From assembly GCF_004365635.1 (NCBI RefSeq), contig NZ_SOBH01000001.1, positions 186,001 to 250,000 on the forward strand: a DNA stretch of 64,000 nt. The letters run 5' to 3'. A program made the translations under genes and the position numbers. Positions 55,954-64,000 of this stretch are shown here, piece after piece. The stretch comes from Litoreibacter halocynthiae (GTDB taxonomy: Bacteria; Pseudomonadota; Alphaproteobacteria; Rhodobacterales; Rhodobacteraceae). Below the pieces are notes generated by a model. That model made no database searches. It worked only from the letters and a program-made list of their open reading frames with translations, and had not been told where the DNA came from. Every line of letters starts with the position of its first letter. The stretch's first letter is position 1.

Positions 55954-57365
55954 CCTCCCCGAAGTTTGACAACTCCTACGCCCGATTGCCGGACAGGTTT
56001 TATACCAAGATGCCCCCGACACCTGTCGCGGCACCTTCCTTAATTGCGTTGAACGATGGCCTTGCCGACCAGATGGGATTGGATCTGGAGTGGCTCCGCT
56101 CTGACGCGGGACTCGCGATGCTGGCTGGCAACGCTATGCCGGATGGGGCAGAGCCGTTGGCTCAAGCCTATGCCGGCCACCAGTTCGGTGGCTGGTCACC
56201 GCAGCTTGGAGACGGGCGCGCCAATGTGCTGGGCGAAGTCGTGGGGCCGGATGGCGCCCGCTGGGACATCCAGCTGAAGGGCTCCGGTCCCACGCCTTAC
56301 TCAAGGATGGGTGACGGGCGGGCAGGGCTCGGTCCTGTGATGCGCGAGTATATCGTCAGCGAGGCTATGAATGCACTCGGCGTGCCGACGACACGGGCCT
56401 TGGCGGCAGTAAGCACGGGTGAAACAGTCATACGCGAAACCCTGCAACCGGGCGCGATCCTGACGCGGGCGGCGGGGTCGCATATTCGTGTCGGCACATT
56501 CCAATACTTTGCCGCGCGCCAAGACCATGAGGCGCTTGATCTGTTGTTGAACCACGCGATCGGCCGCCATTACCCGCATGTTGCCGAAGGTGACGGACTT
56601 GGGTTCCTGAACGCCGTGATCGCCTCACAAGCCGAACTGGTCGCCAAATGGATGGGGCTAGGTTTCATCCACGGGGTAATGAACACCGACAACACCCATG
56701 TGGGTGGCCTGACGATAGACTACGGCCCTTGCGCTTTCATGGATGCCTATCACCCCGCCACAGTGTTTTCGTCCATCGACCAAGGCGGGCGCTACGTCTA
56801 TCAGGGCCAGCCCGAGGTCTTGGTCTGGAACCTTGCTCAACTGGCCTCGTGCGTGTTGCCGTTTATTGACAGCGACAAGGACAAGGCTATCGCCGCGGCG
56901 CAAGACGCGCTGGCCACGTTCGGGGATCATTACACAAAGGCATGGAAACGCGTGTTCTTCGCCAAGATCGGATACAAGATTGGTGGTGATGCGCAAGTGA
57001 CGCTGGTGCAAGACCTGCTCACCCGCATGGCGGATAACCAAGCTGATTTCACGCGCGTCTTTCGTGCTATGTCGCGCGGACAGGGCGCCCGCGACGAGTT
57101 CGTGGACCCGACCAGTTTCGATGAATGGGAGCGTGACTGGGACGGCGGAGACACCACGATCATGCGCACGGCCAACCCGGCGATCATCCCGCGCAACCAT
57201 CGTGTTGAAGAGGCGATCCAAGCAGGTTTGCAAGGCGATCATGCACCTTTCCACCGACTGAATGCCGCTTTGGAAAACCCGTTTGCCGATAGCTCCGAGT
57301 TTGGCGACTTGGAAGCTGCACCCACCCAACAACAAATGGTGCGTCAGACGTTCTGTGGCACCTGA
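55950..57365 (+). CDS. selO: SelO/YdiU family protein AMPylase
   Basis: Pseudokinase that moves AMP from ATP to proteins in redox stress. 471 residues. Motifs: [19 protein letters not shown], the [20 protein letters not shown] loop, and [19 protein letters not shown] with the metal/catalytic Asp. C261 (YGPCAFMD) and C469 near the very C-terminus (TFCGT) match the disulfide pair C272-C476 known in E. coli SelO, the latter at the Sec position of mammalian SelO. Its 3' end overlaps the convergent DMT gene by 22 bases. Confidence 0.92.
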   Translation: MTSPKFDNSYARLPDRFYTKMPPTPVAAPSLIALNDGLADQMGLDLEWLRSDAGLAMLAGNAMPDGAEPLAQAYAGHQFGGWSPQLGDGRANVLGEVVGPDGARWDIQLKGSGPTPYSRMGDGRAGLGPVMREYIVSEAMNALGVPTTRALAAVSTGETVIRETLQPGAILTRAAGSHIRVGTFQYFAARQDHEALDLLLNHAIGRHYPHVAEGDGLGFLNAVIASQAELVAKWMGLGFIHGVMNTDNTHVGGLTIDYGPCAFMDAYHPATVFSSIDQGGRYVYQGQPEVLVWNLAQLASCVLPFIDSDKDKAIAAAQDALATFGDHYTKAWKRVFFAKIGYKIGGDAQVTLVQDLLTRMADNQADFTRVFRAMSRGQGARDEFVDPTSFDEWERDWDGGDTTIMRTANPAIIPRNHRVEEAIQAGLQGDHAPFHRLNAALENPFADSSEFGDLEAAPTQQQMVRQTFCGT

Positions 57366-58249
57366 ACTTTTGGCGTGCGGTTGATCAACACGATGCCGGC
57401 GGCCACCAAGGCGAGCGCACCAAGAACCGAGACGCCGACCATTTCGTCCAGCAAGAGCCAGCCCAGTAGCACTGACAGCACCGGTGACAGAAACGAAAAG
57501 CTTGCCACGCCCGACGCGGGGTAGATCGATATGAGCCAAAGCCAGAAAATAAAGCCGAAGGTCACGACCACCACTATCTGAAACGCCAGCGCCAGATAGT
57601 GGATAGGGTGCGGATCTCGGAACAGCGGGCCGAATAGCGGTGCCACCGCAAGCAGCACCACCGCAGAAACAGCGACTTGGTAAAACAGCTGTACTTCAGG
57701 ACGCACGGTTCTAAGCGGAGTTGCTTTGACCAGTAACGCGGTCGCCGCCCAACCCATCGCCGCACCCAACGCGCACAGATCACCCAGCAGCGACGCTTCG
57801 CCACCGTCACTGCGATCAAGTATGGCCCACGCGACACCAGTAAAGGCAAGAACAAGTCCCAAAGTCTTTCGCGGGGTAAGCCTGTCTCCGGGAATGAGGA
57901 AATGGGCGGACAGGGCCAACCAAAGCGGCATGGAGTAAAAGATCACCGAGGCGCGTGACACCGTCGTCAGGTCCAACGCCGTGAAGAGCAACAGAAACTC
58001 GACCGAGAAAACGACTCCGATCAGCAGCGCGGATGGCACCACCGTGCGGGGCAAGACCAACTTCACCCCTCGCCACTTCATCCAAAGCAGGATGCAGAAA
58101 ACGGCCCCCGCCGATCGTGCTCCTGCAAAGAAGACGGGTTGGAATGCGTCGTTGGCCACCTTGATCACCACCTGATTGATGGCAAGCAACAGGGCGAGCC
58201 CCACGAGAGAGACCGCTCCGAACGTGTCGATATGAGTTTTGGGCGGCAT
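57344..58249 (-). CDS. EamA/DMT-family transporter
   Basis: 301 residues with ten predicted membrane helices in two EamA halves (about 7-138 and 150-290). First helix [20 protein letters not shown]; second half [20 protein letters not shown]. These proteins mainly export amino acids or metabolites. The start at 58249 is preceded by a weak site; earlier in-frame start codons run into the divergent antiporter promoter. Substrate unknown. Confidence 0.85.
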   Translation of the reverse strand: MPPKTHIDTFGAVSLVGLALLLAINQVVIKVANDAFQPVFFAGARSAGAVFCILLWMKWRGVKLVLPRTVVPSALLIGVVFSVEFLLLFTALDLTTVSRASVIFYSMPLWLALSAHFLIPGDRLTPRKTLGLVLAFTGVAWAILDRSDGGEASLLGDLCALGAAMGWAATALLVKATPLRTVRPEVQLFYQVAVSAVVLLAVAPLFGPLFRDPHPIHYLALAFQIVVVVTFGFIFWLWLISIYPASGVASFSFLSPVLSVLLGWLLLDEMVGVSVLGALALVAAGIVLINRTPKVQVPQNV

Positions 58250-58433
58250 GCTGGCTCCAAAGGGGTTGCTACGGCCTTGGCGTTTTCTTCGGCTTCTGTC
58301 AATCGAAGGGCAGACGCGCCTGTTCTCGCAGGTCCAATGCGATTGCGGCTGGCTTGAGGTGCGGAATAAGATAAGTTGGCCGAAATCGCCCCGCGAGAGG
58401 GCCAGGCACTCGGACAGTGAGACGGAGCACCAT

Positions 58434-59696
58434 ATGGACATTCTGCAAATCGCATCGCTGCTGCTGGTATTGGCGGCGGTTTTCGGCACGGTGAACTATC
58501 TGGTTCTCAAACTCCCATCCTCAATTGGCATCTTGATCGTGGCGTTGTTGGCTTCGTTGGGAGTCATGGCTGTCGATTTTCTTGCACCGCAACTGGGTGT
58601 GGCCAACGAAGTTCGCTCGGTCGTAAAGTCCATCGATTTTTCGGAGGCTCTGCTCGAAGGCATGCTCGGGCTGCTGCTGTTTGCGGGCGCTTTGCATGTG
58701 AAGCTGGCCGATTTGCGCAGCGAATGGCGGGTTGTCGCCCTGATGGCAACGCTTGGGGTCGGGTTGTCCACAGTTGTCGCGGGCTTCGGCTTTTCGTGGA
58801 TCACCGGCATGCCGATAATGATCGCACTGGTGTTTGGGGCGTTGATATCACCGACCGACCCTGTGGCTGTGCTGGGCGTTCTGCGCCAAGCCAACCTGAA
58901 GAAAAGCATGGAAACCAAGATCGCAGGCGAAAGCCTTTTCAATGACGGCGTCGGCTACGTGGTCTTCTTGGTGTTGGTCGGTGTCGCATTTCCGGCCGTG
59001 GATGCACATGGCGAGGCGCATGGCGGCGGCGGATTGATGGCAGCAGCCCAGTTGTTTTTGCAAGAAGCCGTGGGCGGCGCGTTGCTTGGCGTTGTTCTGG
59101 GATGGCTGACCTTCCGTGTGATGCGCCATATCGACGACTACTCCCTTGAAGTTCTGATCACCCTCGCGCTGGCCTTTGGCGGCTATTCGCTGGCGGTCTA
59201 TCTGCACCTCTCTGGTCCTGTAATGGCTGTTTGTGCGGGGCTTTTGATCGGGGATGTCGGCGCGAAATACGGCATGTCCGAGATTACCCGCCGCTATGTC
59301 GACGGGTTCTGGAAGCTGATTGACGAGATTTTGAATGCGGTCTTGTTCCTGCTCATCGGGGTCGAGGTCTTTGCGGTCGCATTCTCGATGGACGGGATGG
59401 TGGCAGGGGTTCTTTCCATCGGGTTGGCTCTGTTTGCGAGGCTCGTAGCCGTTTCTGTCCCGATCCTGCTGCTGCGCCCGTTCCGTGAATTCTCGAAAGG
59501 CGTGATCCCGATTATGACTTGGGGAGGCCTGAAAGGCGGTATTTCCGTCGCTCTGGCGCTGTCACTGCCCGACAACGAATGGAAACCGCTGATCCTGACG
59601 GCGACTTACGTGGTCGTGATTTTTTCGATCATCGTACAAGGGCTGACCGTTGCCCCACTGGCCACACGTTTGGGACGTGAGCCGGAACTGGTCTGA
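58434..59696 (+). CDS. CPA1-family Na+/H+ antiporter (NhaP type)
   Basis: 420 residues with about 12 helices. CPA1 signature ALISPTDPVAVLGVLRQAN (the ND/SPTDP motif), the second motif KIAGESLFNDGVGYVVFLVL, then WGGLKGGISVALALSLPDN. A histidine/glycine-rich stretch DAHGEAHGGGG lies in a loop at about 184-194. It exchanges sodium for protons across the inner membrane, suited to a marine host. The ATG at 58434 follows GGAG. Confidence 0.9.
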   Translation: MDILQIASLLLVLAAVFGTVNYLVLKLPSSIGILIVALLASLGVMAVDFLAPQLGVANEVRSVVKSIDFSEALLEGMLGLLLFAGALHVKLADLRSEWRVVALMATLGVGLSTVVAGFGFSWITGMPIMIALVFGALISPTDPVAVLGVLRQANLKKSMETKIAGESLFNDGVGYVVFLVLVGVAFPAVDAHGEAHGGGGLMAAAQLFLQEAVGGALLGVVLGWLTFRVMRHIDDYSLEVLITLALAFGGYSLAVYLHLSGPVMAVCAGLLIGDVGAKYGMSEITRRYVDGFWKLIDEILNAVLFLLIGVEVFAVAFSMDGMVAGVLSIGLALFARLVAVSVPILLLRPFREFSKGVIPIMTWGGLKGGISVALALSLPDNEWKPLILTATYVVVIFSIIVQGLTVAPLATRLGREPELV

Positions 59697-59787
59697 CTTT
59701 CCCCCTAGACGTATGGGTGTGACGCCCCCATTCTCTTAAGGGAAGGGCCCCGTTGCGGCGGCCTGCTGCCAATACGGAGAACACACT

Positions 59788-60528
59788 ATGTCATTGATGA
59801 ATATGGTCACCAAAGTTGCCATCGGTTTTGCTGTCGCCAAGGGGATGCAAAAGGTTCAACAGGCCGGAGGTATCGGTAAGGTTATGGACAGCCTGAAAGG
59901 CGGCGGTAGCAGCGCGTCTGCCGATGGCACTGCCAGCACTGGCGGCTTGGGTGGAATACTTGGTGGAATGGCGGGTGGGGCCGGTGGCTCTGGCGGCCTC
60001 GGCGGCATGTTGGGCGGCCTTACAGGTGGCGCTTCTGGCGGCACGGGTGGTTTGGCAGGAGGCCTTGGCGGTATCGGCGGATTGCTTGGCGGGCTGGCTT
60101 CGGCACGCGGTGGCTCCGGCGGCTCGCTGGAAGACCTGCTAAGTCAGGATAATCCCGTTGAAGAGCCTGACGAAGAAGACACCGCAGGTCTGATGATCCG
60201 CGCGATGGTCATGGCGGCACGCTGTGACGGAGAAATTGACCAAACCGAGCGAGAAACCCTGATGGCCACCATCGGCGAGGACGCCACCGAGGCCGACATG
60301 GCATTCGTGCGCAAAGCCATGAGCGAGCCGGTTGATGCCGCGGCAATCGCCAATGACACACCCGAAGGTTTGGAGACGCAGGTTTACTCCATGTCTGTGA
60401 TGTCCATCGAGCCGGATAACCGCGAAGAGGCCAAGTATCTGCACGAACTGGCAACCGCTCTGGGCATCGGCCAAGCCACTGCAAACGAGATTCACGACAG
60501 TTTCGGCGTGCAGCGGCTTTACAGCTGA
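59788..60528 (+). CDS. TerB-like / DUF533 protein with glycine-rich linker
   Basis: 246 residues. N-terminal helix (MVTKVAIGFAVAKGMQKVQQ), then about 75 residues of Gly-rich repeats (GGLGGILGGMAGGAGGSGG), and a C-terminal TerB-type helical domain (about 130-246, LMIRAMVMAARCDGEIDQTE and IGEDATEADMAFVRKAMSEP). Similar to E. coli YebE. TerB-like domains bind metal, but function here is unknown; probably membrane-associated. Single gene with a proper site upstream. Confidence 0.85.
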   Translation: MSLMNMVTKVAIGFAVAKGMQKVQQAGGIGKVMDSLKGGGSSASADGTASTGGLGGILGGMAGGAGGSGGLGGMLGGLTGGASGGTGGLAGGLGGIGGLLGGLASARGGSGGSLEDLLSQDNPVEEPDEEDTAGLMIRAMVMAARCDGEIDQTERETLMATIGEDATEADMAFVRKAMSEPVDAAAIANDTPEGLETQVYSMSVMSIEPDNREEAKYLHELATALGIGQATANEIHDSFGVQRLYS

Positions 60529-60610
60529 TAGCGCAAACTGTGGCATAGTGTTACTTGCACCCTTCTCGTTCTGACGCTTAAGTCGCATCAAGAATGAGGA
60601 GGGACCCCAA

Positions 60611-62506
60611 ATGAACTATGCCGAAATCTACAAACGCTCGCTTGATGATCCGGAAGGGTTCTGGATGGAGCAGGCGGATGCCATTGATTGGGTAAAGCCC
60701 CCGTCCAAGGCGCTCTTCTCGGACAATGCCCCCCTTTACGAGTGGTTCAAGGATGCTCAGGTCAACACCTGCTACAATGCCGTGGACCGTCATGTCGAAG
60801 CCGGGAACGGTGACCGTGTGGCCATCATCTACGACAGCCCCGTCACCCATACCAAGCATGAAATCACCTATGCCGAGCTGCAAACCCGTGTGGCGTCCCT
60901 CGCGGGTGCTCTAAAGGCCAAGGGCATCGAGGCAGGTGATCGTGTAATCATCTACATGCCAATGGTTCCCGAAGCGCTTGAAGCCATGCTGGCGTGTGCG
61001 CGGCTCGGCGCAATCCATTCCGTCGTGTTCGGCGGGTTCGCGGCCAATGAGCTGGCCGTGCGCATCGACGACGCGACACCCAAGGCGATCATCGCAGGCT
61101 CCTGCGGGATCGAGCCGGGTCGGGTGGTGCATTACAAGCCGCTGCTAGACGGCGCAATTGAACTGTCCAAGCACAAGCCCGATTTCTGCGTGATCTTCCA
61201 GCGCGAGCAGGAAGTCGCCGAACTTATCGAGGGCCGCGATTATGACTGGCACGCCTTCCAGTTCGGCGTGGAGCCTGCCGACTGCGTCCCCGTCTCGGGC
61301 GACCACCCAGCCTATATCCTTTACACCTCCGGCACCACGGGCCAGCCCAAAGGCGTGATCCGCGCAACCGCGGGGCATCTGGTGGCGCTGAACTGGACGA
61401 TGAAGAACATCTACGACGTGGAGCCGGGCGAAGTGTTCTGGGCCGCCTCTGACGTGGGCTGGGTCGTCGGCCACAGCTACATTTGCTATGCGCCGCTGAT
61501 CCACGGGAACACCACCGTGGTATTTGAGGGCAAGCCGGTCGGCACCCCTGATGCGGGCACGTTCTGGCGGGTCATTCAGGAGCATAAGGTCAAAAGCTTC
61601 TTCACCGCCCCGACCGCTTTCCGCGCGGTGAAGCGTGTCGATCCGGATGGCGATTTCATCAAGAAATACGACTTGTCCTGCCTGAAGACCGTGTATCTGG
61701 CAGGCGAGCGGGCCGATCCCGACACCATCGAATGGATGCAGGAGCATCTCAAAAAACCGATCATCGACCACTGGTGGCAGACAGAAACCGGCTACACCAT
61801 CGCGGGCAACCCGATGGGTATCGAGCCGATGAAAGTCAAAATCGGCTCTCCCACCGTGGCGATGCCGGGCTACGATGTGCAGATCCTCGACGAGGGCGGG
61901 CATCAGATGAAGGCGGGTGAGCTGGGTGCGATTGCAATCAAGCTGCCCTTGCCACCGGGCACGTTGCCGAACCTGTGGAACGCCGAGGAGCGCTTCATCA
62001 AAAGCTACCTCACTCACTTCCCAGGCTACTACGAAACGGGCGATGCGGGCATGATCGACAAGGACGGCTATCTCTACATCATGGCGCGCACCGATGACGT
62101 GATCAACGTGGCGGGCCACCGTCTGTCCACGGGCGGCATGGAGGAGGTTCTGGCGGGTCATCCTGACGTTGCTGAATGCGCCGTTATCGGTGTCAGCGAC
62201 GAGTTGAAGGGCCAGTTGCCCATGGGCTTCCTCTGCCTCAGCAACGGGGTGAACCGTCCCCATGACGAGATCGTCAAAGAGGTCGTAAAGCGCGTCCGCG
62301 ACCAGATCGGCCCTGTGGCCGCGTTCAAGCTGGCTTGCGTGGTCGACCGGCTGCCAAAAACGCGGTCCGGCAAGATTTTGCGCGCCACGATGGTGGCGAT
62401 TGCCGACGGCAAGGATTTCAAAATGCCCGCAACGATCGACGATCCGGCGATCCTTGACGAGATTGCAGAGGCGCTGAAAACCTTGGGCTACCCGCACGGG
62501 TCTTGA
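60611..62506 (+). CDS. prpE: Propionyl-CoA synthetase PrpE
   Basis: Activates propionate with ATP and CoA. 631 residues: N-term YAEIYKRSLDDPEGFWMEQA, ATP loop YTSGTTGQPKGVIRATA, the core motif WWQTETGYTIAGNPMG, the hinge YYETGDAGMIDKDGYLYIMA, and the acetylatable lysine in KTRSGKILRATM. Uses GAGGAGGGACC as ribosome site. Together with the malic enzyme it points to growth on short-chain acids. Confidence 0.95.
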   Translation: MNYAEIYKRSLDDPEGFWMEQADAIDWVKPPSKALFSDNAPLYEWFKDAQVNTCYNAVDRHVEAGNGDRVAIIYDSPVTHTKHEITYAELQTRVASLAGALKAKGIEAGDRVIIYMPMVPEALEAMLACARLGAIHSVVFGGFAANELAVRIDDATPKAIIAGSCGIEPGRVVHYKPLLDGAIELSKHKPDFCVIFQREQEVAELIEGRDYDWHAFQFGVEPADCVPVSGDHPAYILYTSGTTGQPKGVIRATAGHLVALNWTMKNIYDVEPGEVFWAASDVGWVVGHSYICYAPLIHGNTTVVFEGKPVGTPDAGTFWRVIQEHKVKSFFTAPTAFRAVKRVDPDGDFIKKYDLSCLKTVYLAGERADPDTIEWMQEHLKKPIIDHWWQTETGYTIAGNPMGIEPMKVKIGSPTVAMPGYDVQILDEGGHQMKAGELGAIAIKLPLPPGTLPNLWNAEERFIKSYLTHFPGYYETGDAGMIDKDGYLYIMARTDDVINVAGHRLSTGGMEEVLAGHPDVAECAVIGVSDELKGQLPMGFLCLSNGVNRPHDEIVKEVVKRVRDQIGPVAAFKLACVVDRLPKTRSGKILRATMVAIADGKDFKMPATIDDPAILDEIAEALKTLGYPHGS

Positions 62507-62513
62507 TGCTGCA

Positions 62514-62535
62514 CGGGCGGGGGTAACCTCGCCCG
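62514..62535. terminator. prpE downstream hairpin
   Basis: CGGGCG at 62514-62519 pairs with CGCCCG at 62530-62535, extended by GG/CC pairs with a small bulge. It lies 8 bases after the prpE stop. A T-run is absent, so confidence is moderate. Confidence 0.45.
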
Positions 62536-62647
62536 CAATCCATACTTTTCGAAAATTTAACCGACCCCGTGCTTTTCCCCGTAACCGAGGCATTGAAACT
62601 CCGCGCCGCGCGCTTCACTATCGGCTGAAACGTCTTGGGGGACATTC

Positions 62648-63037
62648 ATGTCTGATTTGCTGCCACACGCGCTGTCTGTTCGCGAGAACGCGCACGCGCC
62701 GTATTCCAAATTTCAGGTCGGAGCAGCGCTGCGCACGAAATCCGGATCGGTCTTTGTCGGTTGCAATGTCGAAAATGTCGCCTTTCCCGAAGGCACCTGT
62801 GCCGAAGCCGGAGCCATCGCCGCCATGGTCGCGGCAGGCGAGCGCGAGATCGCGGAGGTTTGCGTCGTCGCCGGATCTCCGACCCCTGTGCCGCCCTGTG
62901 GCGGCTGTCGCCAAAAGCTGGCCGAGTTTGCCGCAGGTGACGTGCGGGTGACGCTGGCCACCACGGCGGGAACGCTCGAACACACCACCGTGGCTGCCTT
63001 GCTGCCCGGCGCGTTTGACGCGGGGCATATGGCATAA
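62648..63037 (+). CDS. cdd: Cytidine deaminase
   Basis: Deaminates cytidine and deoxycytidine. 129 residues, the short tetrameric type. The zinc ligands are three cysteines, C51 (GTCAEAG, with proton shuttle E53), C84 and C87 (PPCGGCRQ). The N-terminal HAPYSKFQVGAAL and the NVENVAFPEG block bind the nucleoside. Followed 2 bases later by deoA, so one salvage operon. Confidence 0.95.
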   Translation: MSDLLPHALSVRENAHAPYSKFQVGAALRTKSGSVFVGCNVENVAFPEGTCAEAGAIAAMVAAGEREIAEVCVVAGSPTPVPPCGGCRQKLAEFAAGDVRVTLATTAGTLEHTTVAALLPGAFDAGHMA

Positions 63038-63039
63038 TT

Positions 63040-64000
63040 ATGGACGCGGCACAGATCATAGGCAAAATTCGGACCCGCCAGCCCGTCAGCGCGGCGGAAT
63101 GCCGTTGGTTCGGCAAGGCCTTGGCCGAGCAATCTGGCGTGAGTGACGCGCAAGCAGGTGCTTTCGCAATGGCCGTAGCGATGGAAGGTCTTGGGGCGGA
63201 CGGGCGCGTGGGCTTGACCGAAGGCATGCGTGACAGCGGCGAGGTGTTGCGCTGGAAGCTTCCTGGCCCGGTGCTTGACAAGCATTCAACAGGCGGCGTC
63301 GGTGATCCGGTCTCGATGGTCTTGGCCCCCGCCTTGGCGGTGTGTGGTGCCTACGTTCCGATGGTGTCGGGGAGGGGCTTGGGGCACACGGGTGGAACGC
63401 TCGACAAGTTGGAGGCCATTCCGGGCTATACCAGCAACGTCAGCACATCGAAGTTGCAACATGTTGTCCGTGAGATTGGGTGTGCCATCGTTGGTGCCTC
63501 GGGGCAGGTTGCCCCCGCCGACCGTCGCCTTTACGCGATCCGTGACGTGACTGCGACGGTGGACAGTATAGACCTGATCACTGCCTCGATCCTCGCCAAG
63601 AAGCTGGCGGCGGGCCTGCAAGGGTTGGTGCTGGATGTGAAGACCGGCAACGGTGCAATCCTGCAAGACGCGGCACAAGCCAAACGGCTGGCATACTCGT
63701 TGGTAGAGGTTGCCTCGGGTGCGGGCTGCCCGACAACCGCCCTGATCACCGACATGTCGCAGCCATTGGCAACCGCTGCGGGCAATGCCGTTGAAATTCG
63801 CGCTGTGATGGAAGCCCTCAGCGGTACCGGACAAAAACGATTGCGGGAAGTAGCGCTCGCTTTAGGGGCAGAGCTTCTGGGCAACAACAAGCACATGAAG
63901 GTCGACGCCGAGGCAGCTTGGGTCATGCTCAACGATGCCATCACATCCGGCGCTGCGATGGAGCAGTTTTGCCGCATGGTCGCCTATCTGGGCGGCCCCA
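63040..64000 (+). CDS. deoA: Thymidine phosphorylase (3' end beyond window)
   Basis: Splits thymidine to thymine and deoxyribose-1-phosphate. Only the first 320 residues are in the window. Start MDAAQIIGKIRTRQPVSAAE; the phosphate motif DKHSTGGVGDPVSM is at about residues 80-93; SGRGLGHTGGTLDKLEAIPG is the family signature. Then ITASILAKKLAAGLQGLVLD. Coupled to cdd, with 2 bases between stop and start. Confidence 0.95.
   Translation, partial: MDAAQIIGKIRTRQPVSAAECRWFGKALAEQSGVSDAQAGAFAMAVAMEGLGADGRVGLTEGMRDSGEVLRWKLPGPVLDKHSTGGVGDPVSMVLAPALAVCGAYVPMVSGRGLGHTGGTLDKLEAIPGYTSNVSTSKLQHVVREIGCAIVGASGQVAPADRRLYAIRDVTATVDSIDLITASILAKKLAAGLQGLVLDVKTGNGAILQDAAQAKRLAYSLVEVASGAGCPTTALITDMSQPLATAAGNAVEIRAVMEALSGTGQKRLREVALALGAELLGNNKHMKVDAEAAWVMLNDAITSGAAMEQFCRMVAYLGGP

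Noticed and set aside
59930-60130. Repetitive GGC-rich stretch suggesting a microsatellite or CRISPR-like array
   Set aside because: It is the in-frame glycine-rich linker of the TerB-like protein; no spaced direct repeats.
61145-62593. Long minus-strand open frame opposite prpE (482 codons)
   Set aside because: Antisense shadow of prpE; no ribosome site and no recognisable domain.

Overview
The window is a continuous piece of an alphaproteobacterial chromosome, most likely a marine member of the Rhodobacteraceae/Roseobacteraceae. Evidence for this is the dense GC-rich coding, an AdoCbl-dependent class II ribonucleotide reductase, the hom-glpX-recJ and aroK-aroB orders, a cysteine-free Fur-type regulator, a MaeB-type malic enzyme fused to a phosphotransacetylase-like domain, and GGGGGC-type intergenic hairpins. 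No insertion sequence, prophage, CRISPR array or rRNA is visible. The only tRNA is tRNA-Glu(UUC).

Layout. (1) 1-2639: DUF1489 gene (partial) divergent from nrdJ, with an NrdR-box-like site between them. (2) 2665-11660: accessory catabolic block with a CoA transferase, an acyl-CoA dehydrogenase, a divergent SDR, a BKACE enzyme, hydantoinase/oxoprolinase-type HyuB and HyuA subunits, and a LysR regulator. (3) 11670-14703: zinc uptake, with znuA divergent from zur-znuC-znuB and two Zur-like boxes between. (4) 14690-20878: a 1060-residue cytoplasmic reductive dehalogenase fused to its own NAD(P)H reductase, co-transcribed with an SRPBCC protein, next to a HAD phosphatase and a non-pyrrolysine MttB-family methyltransferase. 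(5) 21074-22791: an H-NOX sensor overlapping a HNOBA-GGDEF diguanylate cyclase. (6) 22846-27478: tRNA-Glu, recJ, glpX, hom and a small lipoprotein. (7) 27588-32241: a TetR regulator with a perfect operator-like palindrome, then a tight four-gene operon (HIBADH-like dehydrogenase, aldehyde dehydrogenase, serine acetyltransferase, VOC protein). (8) 32383-43392: housekeeping genes glyA, nadK, maeB, tyrS, anmK and eno, interspersed with cupins and a membrane protein. (9) 43570-48757: Fur-family regulator overlapping a TPR-sulfotransferase, an RNA helicase with a structured leader, ssb and a lytic transglycosylase. (10) 48811-53243: aroK-aroB (minus strand), a 44-residue membrane peptide, a secreted 525-residue unknown and xerD. 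(11) 53248-64000: a metallophosphoesterase remnant with its catalytic core deleted; a corC-nucleoside hydrolase-selO operon; a DMT exporter; a CPA1 antiporter; a TerB-like protein; prpE; cdd and the start of deoA.

The parts most worth following up are the self-sufficient reductive dehalogenase with its SRPBCC partner, the unassigned CoA/BKACE/hydantoinase pathway, the H-NOX with a non-canonical heme-propionate motif paired with a feedback-regulated diguanylate cyclase, the structured 5' leader of the RNA helicase, and the Fur-sulfotransferase pair. All functions are inferred from sequence recall and motif reading, without database searches.
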